DNA of 64,000 bases, from NCBI RefSeq assembly GCF_039528175.1, contig NZ_BAAALH010000001.1:806001-870000 (forward strand). Reading direction: 5' to 3'. The DNA comes from Citricoccus alkalitolerans. Its GTDB lineage: Bacteria > Actinomycetota > Actinomycetes > Actinomycetales > Micrococcaceae. Shown in pieces: positions 32,824-39,609 of the stretch; positions within the stretch are counted from its first letter, which is position 1; each line of letters begins with the position of its first letter. The position numbers and the translations under genes were made by a program. The notes beneath the pieces were generated by a model. The model saw nothing but the letters and a program-made list of their open reading frames with translations. It had not been told where the DNA came from and made no database searches.

Positions 32824-34443
32824 ATGGCTTCCCCCTCCACCCCAGCGTCTACGCCCATCCCGGCGTCGATCCCCACACCGGTCCCCACGCCCGGGCCCGG
32901 GCCCGTACCCGCCACGTCCGCTACGTCCGTCTCTGTGTCCAGGACGGTCGACGCCATCGTGATCGGGCTCGGGCCCGGCGGGGAGGACATCGCCGCGCGG
33001 CTGGTGCGCGGCGGCTGGTCGGTGCTGGCCGTGGACGAGCACCTGGTCGGCGGCGAATGTCCTTACTACGGCTGCATCCCGTCGAAGATGATGCTGCACG
33101 AGTCCCGGAGGGCGGGCGCCTCGTGGGCGAGGGTGGCGCAGCGGATCCGGGAGGAGGCCACGGACCACTGGGATGACCGAGTGGCTGTGGAGAGGCTGCT
33201 CGGCACCGGCGCGAAGTTCGTCCACGGGCGGGCCGAGATCGTGGGCGGCCCCGCAGCCGGCGCGGCCTCAGACGGCACCGAGGTCACCGTCACCCCGAAT
33301 GACGGCAGCGCGCACCAGACCTGGATGGCCCGCCGTGCGGTGGTCCTGAACACCGGCTCGGAAACAGTGCGGGTCCCGGTTCCCGGCCTATCGGAAGCGG
33401 TGACATGGACCCACCGGGACGTGGTGACGGCCGAGACACTCCCGGCCTCCCTCGCCATCGTGGGCGGGGGACCCGTGGGGTGCGAACTGGGGCAGGCCCT
33501 GGCCCGGTTCGGGGTCCGCGTGAGCCTGCTGGTGCGCGGTGGACGGCTGCTCTCGGGAGAGGCACCGGAGGCCGCCGAGCTGGTGGTGGAGCGGTTCCGG
33601 GCCGAGGGGATCGACGTCCGTACGGGGACGGAGATCAGTGGCGTGCAGGCGGGGGATGTCTCCCGGTATGAGACGTCTCACGGCATCCCGGCCTCGGCTG
33701 GTCCCGTGGATCTGGAGCTGACCACGGGGGACCGGTTGACCGCGGACCGTGTGCTGCTGGCCACGGGCCGGGCGCCGCGGGACCCGGTCGAGGTGGATGA
33801 GTGGTGCCGCGTGTTGGACGGTGCGGCCGCGGAGGGCGGGCGACCCGTCCCGGGCCGGTACGCCATCGGGGACATGACCGGTGCCGGTCCCTTCACCCAC
33901 ACGTCCATGGCCCAAGCGGCGGTGGTGGCGGACCAGCTCCTGACCGGAGCGGCCCGGCGCCCCTTCCTGCGGCATGCCGTACCCCGGGTGACATACACGG
34001 ATCCGGAAGTGGCCGCCGTCGGGCTCTCTGAGGATGAGGCCCGGAAGGCCGTGGAACAACAGGGCGGCGATGCCTCGGAGGTCCACGTGGCGAGAGTGGA
34101 CCTCGGGGCCTCGAGCCGGGGGTGGATCGATGAGGTTCGAGGGCACCTGACCCTGGTGGCTCGGGTGGATGGAATGACAGCCGGGAAGGCGGATGGGCAG
34201 GGAAACAGGAGCAGGAAGAATGGGACGAGCGGGGGCGTGCTCGTCGGCGCGGCGGTGGTGGGCCCCCATGCCGGGGAGATCCTCGGGGCGCTCACCGTGG
34301 CCGTCCACGCCCGGACGCCTGTGGCAGAGCTGGCCCGCATCCCGTGGGCCTACCCCACGTTGCACCGGTCCATCGGGGACGCCGTCACCCAGTTCGGCAG
34401 TGACGTCATTGGCGCAGAGTCGGCAGCAGGCCCGGTTTCCTGA
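32824..34443 (+). CDS. Pyridine nucleotide-disulfide oxidoreductase (lipoamide dehydrogenase/MerA-like)
   Basis: A 539-aa flavoprotein. A Pro/Thr/Ser-rich N-terminal extension (about residues 1-38) precedes FAD motif AIVIGLGPGGEDIAARL, the redox-active disulfide GGECPYYGCIPSK, an NAD(P) motif VGGGPVGCELGQALARFG and the C-terminal dimerisation domain. It should use FAD and NAD(P)H to reduce a disulfide, metal or quinone. The usual C-terminal His-x4-Glu of lipoamide dehydrogenase is not visible: the end reads HARTPVAELARIPWAYPTLH. So it is probably a relative with another substrate. It ends by overlapping the convergent cupin gene by 38 bp. Confidence 0.82.
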   Translation: MASPSTPASTPIPASIPTPVPTPGPGPVPATSATSVSVSRTVDAIVIGLGPGGEDIAARLVRGGWSVLAVDEHLVGGECPYYGCIPSKMMLHESRRAGASWARVAQRIREEATDHWDDRVAVERLLGTGAKFVHGRAEIVGGPAAGAASDGTEVTVTPNDGSAHQTWMARRAVVLNTGSETVRVPVPGLSEAVTWTHRDVVTAETLPASLAIVGGGPVGCELGQALARFGVRVSLLVRGGRLLSGEAPEAAELVVERFRAEGIDVRTGTEISGVQAGDVSRYETSHGIPASAGPVDLELTTGDRLTADRVLLATGRAPRDPVEVDEWCRVLDGAAAEGGRPVPGRYAIGDMTGAGPFTHTSMAQAAVVADQLLTGAARRPFLRHAVPRVTYTDPEVAAVGLSEDEARKAVEQQGGDASEVHVARVDLGASSRGWIDEVRGHLTLVARVDGMTAGKADGQGNRSRKNGTSGGVLVGAAVVGPHAGEILGALTVAVHARTPVAELARIPWAYPTLHRSIGDAVTQFGSDVIGAESAAGPVS

Positions 34444-34816
34444 CGTGGACCGTGTGGTAGATCAGGCCGGAAGCTCCCGCGGTGAAGCGGCGCATCGAGC
34501 GCCGGGGCATCCACAGGAGGTCACCAGGCCGTAGGGCCAGGTCTCCCTCTGCGGTGCCGAGCGTGCCGGAGCCGTGGAGGACATGGATCATCACATCGTT
34601 GTCCGGGCCCTGGTGCGCGTCGATCCCGTCACCGGCCGGCAGCGAGATGATGTTCGAGTCGAGCTCCCGGACCGGATCCTCGAGTTTCCAGATCGCGCCC
34701 GCGACTGTGGCGTCTGCGGCGTCGGTCGAGGTCGCTGTCTCGCGGGCCGCGAGGGCGGCGCGGGCGGCGAGGTCTTCGGTGTTGACCAGGCGGCGGGGTG
34801 TCTGGGGTGTGGGCAT
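34406..34816 (-). CDS. Cupin-domain protein
   Basis: A 136-aa protein with one cupin barrel. Motif one lies around LPAGDGIDAHQGPDNDVMIHVLHGSGTL and motif two around GDLLWMPRRSMRRFTA. One His (His in DAHQ) and a later His in MIHVLH could bind metal, while other usual ligands are replaced, so it may be a binding rather than catalytic cupin. The first 40 residues are Ala/Thr-rich. It converges on the flavoprotein gene with a 38-bp tail overlap. Confidence 0.75.
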   Translation of the reverse strand: MPTPQTPRRLVNTEDLAARAALAARETATSTDAADATVAGAIWKLEDPVRELDSNIISLPAGDGIDAHQGPDNDVMIHVLHGSGTLGTAEGDLALRPGDLLWMPRRSMRRFTAGASGLIYHTVHVRKPGLLPTLRQ

Positions 34817-34965
34817 AGGAGTCCCTTCCGTGGTGCCTCCGGTGGTTCCTCGAGGCTAACCGTCCTGTCCTTGATGTTGGCACGATGCCGACACGCCGCC
34901 GCCGTGGACAGGACACGCCGCCGGACTGGATCAAAAGAACCTGTGCACAACGGTGGGCCCCTTCA

Positions 34966-35068
34966 TCCACACCCTGTGGACGTCCTCCGGCCCGCAACCG
35001 TCGATCGGCGTGATTCCGGCGTTCCGGGCGGGTGCGTTCACGGTCCGTTCATCCACACTGCCTGTGGA
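34966..35068. repeat. Two TCCACA/TGTGGA inverted repeats upstream of nrdH
   Basis: TCCACA-ccc-TGTGGA spans 34966-34980, and TCCACA-ctgcc-TGTGGA spans 35052-35068, 86 bp apart. Both are preceded by TTCA, so TTCATCCACA occurs twice; TCATCCACA differs from the DnaA box TTATCCACA at one base. They could bind DnaA or another regulator of ribonucleotide reductase. Confidence 0.55.
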
Positions 35069-35099
35069 CGAGCTGGGGGAAACTAATCTCAACCATGTA

Positions 35100-35147
35100 A
35101 GACAGGATCTTGTGGTTGTTCCATACGGTCACCACTAGATGTAGTAT
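35100..35147 (+). promoter_or_regulatory. Paired NrdR-like boxes and probable nrdH promoter
   Basis: The 16-mer at 35132-35147, ccaCtAgATgTaGtat, matches the core of the NrdR box (CwAtATaTwG) apart from less conserved positions. A second, weaker match, agaCaggATcTtGtgg, lies at 35100-35115. The starts are 32 bp apart, about three helical turns, as for tandem NrdR boxes elsewhere. TTCCAT (35119-35124) and TAGTAT (35142-35147) could be -35 and -10 elements with 17-bp spacing, so NrdR would block the promoter. Confidence 0.6.
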
Positions 35148-35219
35148 TGATGTCAGCAGTTCGGACCGCGCAGTTTTCACGCCGGAGAGTCCGGGCGGAC
35201 CCGGAATCCACGGTATCGG

Positions 35220-35236
35220 GACCTGTTGAACAGGTC
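35220..35236 (+). promoter_or_regulatory. Perfect 17-bp palindrome in the nrdH leader
   Basis: GACCTGTTgAACAGGTC, an exact 8+1+8 palindrome, lies about 75 bp downstream of the probable promoter and 98 bp before the nrdH start. With a 1-nt centre it would make a poor RNA hairpin, so a DNA operator is more likely. It does not match the LexA or NrdR consensus. Confidence 0.5.
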
Positions 35237-35333
35237 TTGGTCGGATTTCGTGGCCATGACGCAAGAACACAGACCACAGAGCAGAAACGCCCGCCGGTCC
35301 GGCACCCCGGACGCGGTAACCGAGGACAGGGGA

Positions 35334-35585
35334 ATGACCATGACCGTCACCGTTTACTCCAAGCCGGCTTGCGTGCAGTGCAATGCCACCTACCGCGCCC
35401 TGGACAAGAAGGGCATCGCCTACGAGACCGTGGACATGTCCCAGGACGCCGAGGCGCTGGAGCGTGTTCGGTCGCTGGGCTACATGCAGGCCCCGGTCGT
35501 CATCACGGGTGCCGAGCACTGGTCCGGCTTCCGTCCGGACAAGATCGAGGAGCTGGCCACCGCCGCTGCCGCCTCGGTGGCCTGA
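35334..35585 (+). CDS. nrdH: Glutaredoxin-like NrdH redoxin
   Basis: An 83-aa thioredoxin-fold protein with active site CVQC (Cys13, Cys16), the cis-proline segment MQAPVVI and the NrdH signature WSGFRPD near the C terminus. NrdH is the electron donor of class Ib ribonucleotide reductase and is reduced by thioredoxin reductase. ATG 35334 with GAGGACAGGGG upstream is chosen; ATG 35340 is also possible. It is the first gene of nrdHIE, with 16 bp to nrdI. Confidence 0.95.
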   Translation: MTMTVTVYSKPACVQCNATYRALDKKGIAYETVDMSQDAEALERVRSLGYMQAPVVITGAEHWSGFRPDKIEELATAAAASVA

Positions 35586-35601
35586 GGTCCCCGAGGTCAC
35601 C

Positions 35602-36072
35602 ATGACGAGCGTGGTCAGCGACAGCCGGCCGACAGGTGTTGTGGGGTCCCAGACCCCACAGCAGACGGCCGCACGCCTGATCTACTTCTCCTCCGCCTCC
35701 GGCTACACCCACCGCTTCGTCTCCAAACTGGAGTTGCCTGAGGGTGAGGCTGCACGGTTGCCGATCATCACCAAGGAGCCGACCCTCCTGGCCACGGAAC
35801 CCTACGTCCTCATCCTGCCGACCTATGGCGGGGGAGACGGCAGGGGAGCGGTGCCGAAGCAGGTCATCAAGTTCCTCAACGTCACGTCGAACCGGGATCT
35901 GATCCGGGGCGTCATTGCCGCGGGGAACACCAACTTCTACGAGGCCTACTGCCTCGCCGGGGACATCGTGGCACGCAAGTGCGAGGTCCCCCTGATGTAC
36001 AGATTCGAACTCATGGGCACGCCGGAGGACGTCACGGCCGTGCGCGAAGGACTGGAAAGGTTTTGGGGATGA
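35602..36072 (+). CDS. nrdI: Flavodoxin-like NrdI
   Basis: A 156-aa FMN protein. LIYFSSASGYTHRFVSKL is the phosphate-binding loop, YVLILPTYGGGDGRGAVPKQV the second FMN loop, and AAGNTNFYEAYCLAGDIV the NrdI signature. NrdI supplies an oxidant to build the Mn(III)2-tyrosyl radical in NrdF. The N-terminal 25 residues before the domain are a polar extension. It overlaps nrdE as ATGA at 36069-36072. Confidence 0.95.
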   Translation: MTSVVSDSRPTGVVGSQTPQQTAARLIYFSSASGYTHRFVSKLELPEGEAARLPIITKEPTLLATEPYVLILPTYGGGDGRGAVPKQVIKFLNVTSNRDLIRGVIAAGNTNFYEAYCLAGDIVARKCEVPLMYRFELMGTPEDVTAVREGLERFWG

Positions 36073-38237
36073 CAATCACCGAGCAGGACATGATCAGGTC
36101 GGCCAAGGAGCTGCCGGCGGCATGGCAGAACCTGGGCTACCACGAGCTGAACGCCATGCTGAACCTCTACGGTGCGGACGGCAAGATCCAGTTCGAGGCA
36201 GACCATGCCGCAGCGCGCCAATACTTCCTGCAGCATGTCAACAACAACACCGTCTTCTTCCACGACCTCGACGAGAAGCTGACCTACCTCGTGGAGCACG
36301 ACTACTACGAGGCCGAGACGCTCGAGCAGTACTCCGCGGAGTTCCGGACGAGTCTCTGGGACCGCGCCTACCGGCTGAAGTTCCGCTTCCCCACCTTCCT
36401 GGGTGCCTTCAAGTTCTACACCTCCTACGCGCTGAAGACCTTCGACGGCAAGCGCTACCTGGAGCGCTACGAGGACCGCGTCTGCATGGTGGCCCTGCAC
36501 TTGGCCCAGGGCGATGAGCAGCTCGCCATCGACCTGGTGGAGGAGATGGTGGGTGGACGATTCCAGCCCGCCACCCCGACCTTCCTCAACGCCGGCAAGG
36601 CCCAGCGCGGCGAACTCGTCTCCTGCTTCCTGCTGCGCATCGAGGACAACATGGAGTCGATCGCGCGCAGCATCAACTCGTCCCTGCAGCTGTCCAAGCG
36701 CGGCGGCGGCGTGGCGCTGTCCCTCACCAACATCCGTGAGCACGGCGCCCCGATCAAGCAGATCGAGAACCAGTCCTCCGGCGTCATCCCGGTGATGAAG
36801 CTCCTCGAAGACTCCTTCTCCTATGCGAACCAGCTCGGTGCCCGCCAGGGCGCCGGCGCCGTGTACCTGCACGCCCACCACCCGGACATCTACCGGTTCC
36901 TGGACACCAAGCGAGAGAACGCGGATGAGAAGGTCCGTATCAAGACCTTGTCCCTGGGCGTCGTCATCCCGGACATCACGTTCGAACTGGCCAAGAAGAA
37001 CGAGGACATGTACCTCTTCAGCCCGTATGACGTGCAGCGCGTCTACGGCAAGCCGTTCACCGAGATTTCGGTCTCGGAGAAGTACTACGAGATGGTCGAC
37101 GACGCGCGGATCAAGAAGACCAAGATCAACGCCCGCGAGTTCTTCCAGACCCTCGCCGAGATCCAGTTCGAGTCCGGCTACCCGTACATCGTGTTCGAGG
37201 ACACGGTGAATCAGGCCAACCCGATCAAGGGCCGGATCACCATGTCCAACCTGTGCTCCGAGATCCTCCAGGTCTCCGAGGCCTCGGAGTTCAACGAGGA
37301 CCTGACCTACGCCTCCGTGGGCAAGGACATCTCCTGCAACCTCGGGTCCATGAACATCGCCAAGACCATGGACTCGCCGGACTTCGGCAAGTCCATTGAG
37401 ACGGCCATCCGGGCGCTCACCGCGGTGTCCACCATGTCTGAGATCAACTCGGTGCCGTCCATCGTCCAGGGCAACAACACCTCACACGCCATCGGCTTGG
37501 GCCAGATGAACCTGCACGGCTACCTGGCCCGCGAGCGGGTGCACTACGGCTCCGAAGAGGGCATCGACTTCACGAACATCTACTTCTACACGGTGCTGTT
37601 CCACGCCCTGCGGTCCTCCAACCGCCTCGCGATGGAGACCGGGACGACGTTCGGCGGCTTCGAGGACTCCACCTACGCCTCCGGGACGTTCTTCGACAAG
37701 TACACCGAGCAGGTCTGGGAGCCGGCCACGCCGCGGGTCGCCGAGCTGTTCTCCGGTGCCAACGTGTCCATCCCCACCCAGGCCGACTGGCGTGAGCTGA
37801 AGGCCTCCGTCATGGAGCACGGCATCTTCAACCAGAACCTGCAGGCCGTGCCGCCGACCGGTTCGATCTCCTACATCAACAACTCGACCTCCTCGATCCA
37901 CCCGGTCGCATCGAAGATCGAGATCCGCAAGGAGGGCAAGCTGGGCCGCGTCTACTACCCGGCCCCCTACCTGTCGAACGAGAACCTCGAGTACTACGAC
38001 GATGCGTACGAGATCGGCTACGAGAAGGTCATCGACACCTACGCCGCCGCCACCCAGCACGTGGACCAGGGCCTGTCCCTGACCTTGTTCTTCAAGGACA
38101 CGGCCACCACCCGTGACCTGAACAAGGCTCAGATCTACGCCTGGCGCAAGGGCATCAAGACCATCTACTACATCCGGTTGCGCCAGCTCGCGCTGGAAGG
38201 CACCGAGGTCGAGGGCTGCGTCAGCTGCATGCTGTGA
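36069..38237 (+). CDS. nrdE: Class Ib ribonucleoside-diphosphate reductase, alpha subunit NrdE
   Basis: A 722-aa catalytic subunit with the NrdE N terminus (LGYHELNAMLNLYG), radical-site segment LVSCFLLRIEDNMESI, the loop around SNLCSEILQ, the phosphate-binding PPTGSISYINNSTSSI and C-terminal redox Cys717/Cys720 (EGCVSCML). It lacks the ATP-cone of class Ia enzymes, so no activity-site control is expected. It reduces NDPs to dNDPs with NrdF and NrdH. The start is ATG 36069, overlapping nrdI. A strong hairpin follows 38 bp after the stop, before nrdF. Confidence 0.96.
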   Translation: MTITEQDMIRSAKELPAAWQNLGYHELNAMLNLYGADGKIQFEADHAAARQYFLQHVNNNTVFFHDLDEKLTYLVEHDYYEAETLEQYSAEFRTSLWDRAYRLKFRFPTFLGAFKFYTSYALKTFDGKRYLERYEDRVCMVALHLAQGDEQLAIDLVEEMVGGRFQPATPTFLNAGKAQRGELVSCFLLRIEDNMESIARSINSSLQLSKRGGGVALSLTNIREHGAPIKQIENQSSGVIPVMKLLEDSFSYANQLGARQGAGAVYLHAHHPDIYRFLDTKRENADEKVRIKTLSLGVVIPDITFELAKKNEDMYLFSPYDVQRVYGKPFTEISVSEKYYEMVDDARIKKTKINAREFFQTLAEIQFESGYPYIVFEDTVNQANPIKGRITMSNLCSEILQVSEASEFNEDLTYASVGKDISCNLGSMNIAKTMDSPDFGKSIETAIRALTAVSTMSEINSVPSIVQGNNTSHAIGLGQMNLHGYLARERVHYGSEEGIDFTNIYFYTVLFHALRSSNRLAMETGTTFGGFEDSTYASGTFFDKYTEQVWEPATPRVAELFSGANVSIPTQADWRELKASVMEHGIFNQNLQAVPPTGSISYINNSTSSIHPVASKIEIRKEGKLGRVYYPAPYLSNENLEYYDDAYEIGYEKVIDTYAAATQHVDQGLSLTLFFKDTATTRDLNKAQIYAWRKGIKTIYYIRLRQLALEGTEVEGCVSCML

Positions 38238-38275
38238 GCTGAGGTACCCGGGCCCGACGCCGGCCATTAGCCTTG

Positions 38276-38310
38276 GTCGGGCGGGTCGCCTTCCCGGCGG
38301 CCCGCCCGAC
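38276..38310 (+). terminator. Strong hairpin between nrdE and nrdF
   Basis: GTCGGGCGGG (38276-38285) pairs exactly with CCCGCCCGAC (38301-38310). Inner bases CGCC/GGCG extend it to a 15-bp stem, with one T-G wobble and a 5-nt loop. It lies 38 bp after the nrdE stop and 54 bp before nrdF, with no T-run. It could terminate, attenuate or stabilise the nrdHIE transcript relative to nrdF. Confidence 0.7.
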
Positions 38311-38364
38311 TGAACCACGAACCACCCGAAGCACTGCACCCTTGAAGTGAGGACGACACCTGAG

Positions 38365-39342
38365 ATGATGGCCGACGCTGTCAAGACCCTCGAGACCGTC
38401 GAGGCAATCAACTGGAACCGCATCCAGGATGACAAGGACGTGGAGGTCTGGAATCGGCTGACTTCCAACTTCTGGCTCCCAGAGAAGGTGCCGCTGTCCA
38501 ATGACATCCAGTCCTGGGCCACGCTGTCCGAGGACGAGAAGACCCTCACCATGCGGGTCTTCACCGGGTTGACCCTGCTGGACACCATCCAGGGCACCGT
38601 GGGCGCCGTCTCCCTCATCGCGGACTCGCTGACCACCCACGAGGAGGCCGTCTACACGAACATCGCGTTCATGGAGTCGGTGCACGCCAAGAGCTACTCA
38701 TCGATCTTCTCCACGCTCTCCAACACCAAGGAGATCGACGACGCGTTCCGTTGGTCCCAGGAGAATGCGAACCTGCAGAGGAAGGCTCGGATCATCCTGG
38801 ACTACTACCACGGTGACGATCCGCTGAAGAAGAAGGTCGCCTCCACCATCCTGGAGTCCTTCCTCTTCTATTCAGGCTTCTACCTGCCCATGTACTGGTC
38901 CTCCCGCGCCAAGCTGACCAACACCGCGGACCTGATCCGTCTCATCATCCGCGATGAGGCCGTGCACGGGTACTACATCGGCTATAAGTACCAGCGCGGC
39001 TTGGAGAACGAGTCGGCAGAGCGCCAGCAGGAGCTCAAGGACTACACCTTCGAGCTCATGTTCGAACTGTACGAGAACGAGGTCCAGTACACCCATGACC
39101 TCTACGATTCCGTCGGCCTGGCCGAGGACGTCAAGAAGTTCCTGAACTACAACGCCAACAAGGCCCTGATGAACCTCGGTTACGAGGGGATGTTCCCCGC
39201 GGCCGTCACCGATGTGAATCCGGCCATCCTCTCGGCGCTGTCCCCGAATGCGGATGAGAACCACGACTTCTTCTCCGGTTCCGGATCCTCCTACGTGATC
39301 GGCAAGGCTGAGACCACGGAAGACGATGACTGGGACTTCTAA
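38365..39342 (+). CDS. nrdF: Class Ib ribonucleoside-diphosphate reductase, beta subunit NrdF
   Basis: A 325-aa ferritin-like subunit. Metal ligands are visible in HEEAVYTNIAFMESVHAKSY (Glu and His) and IIRDEAVHGYYIGYK (Glu and His); the radical Tyr lies in the helix between them. The N terminus AINWNRIQDDKDVEVWNRL is the NrdF signature. It houses the Mn2 or Fe2 tyrosyl radical that NrdI helps assemble. ATG 38365 is used; GTG 38347 in the same frame, just after TTGAA, is an alternative. It is separated from nrdE by a hairpin and ends before another. Confidence 0.95.
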   Translation: MMADAVKTLETVEAINWNRIQDDKDVEVWNRLTSNFWLPEKVPLSNDIQSWATLSEDEKTLTMRVFTGLTLLDTIQGTVGAVSLIADSLTTHEEAVYTNIAFMESVHAKSYSSIFSTLSNTKEIDDAFRWSQENANLQRKARIILDYYHGDDPLKKKVASTILESFLFYSGFYLPMYWSSRAKLTNTADLIRLIIRDEAVHGYYIGYKYQRGLENESAERQQELKDYTFELMFELYENEVQYTHDLYDSVGLAEDVKKFLNYNANKALMNLGYEGMFPAAVTDVNPAILSALSPNADENHDFFSGSGSSYVIGKAETTEDDDWDF

Positions 39343-39386
39343 GAACTGCGGCGAGCTCTGACAGCCATCCGCCGGCGGCGCGCATA

Positions 39387-39425
39387 GGGACACCGGGTCC
39401 ACCCTTGTGGGGGGCCCGGTGTCCC
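39387..39425 (+). terminator. Intrinsic-type terminator after nrdF
   Basis: GGGACACCGGG (39387-39397) and CCCGGTGTCCC (39415-39425) form a perfect 11-bp stem with a 17-nt loop, followed by TTCGTCTTGTCTTGG, moderately T-rich. It lies 44 bp after the nrdF stop. Confidence 0.85.
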
Positions 39426-39609
39426 TTCGTCTTGTCTTGGCTTGGCCTGGTCATCAGCGCCAACCGCGGAGTGAACTCTGTGTGAAGGCTGAGACCAAAG
39501 GGACAAAAGTGATTACAAGTCAATAAACGCTTGATAACCTAGCTGTGGCGTGGAGGGGAAATCCCACGTCCACGTCCATCGCTCTGCACCACTTGAGGGA
39601 AAAACTGAT

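Larger units (their letters stand above)
34817..35333. other. 517-bp non-coding region upstream of nrdHIEF
   Basis: No credible gene is found here. It holds paired inverted repeats of TCCACA/TGTGGA, a pair of NrdR-like boxes over a probable promoter and a perfect 17-bp palindrome in the leader, annotated separately. The cupin gene starts at its left edge facing left, so it also contains that promoter. Confidence 0.8.

Noticed and set aside
31146..33176. Plus-strand 676-aa frame opposite poxB
   Set aside because: It is a high-GC shadow; poxB carries all ThDP-enzyme motifs on the minus strand and the frame crosses into the flavoprotein gene.
35226..35333. 36-residue N-terminal extension of NrdH
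   Set aside because: The NrdH fold begins at MTMTVTVYSK with a good ribosome-binding site; the extension lies across leader elements.
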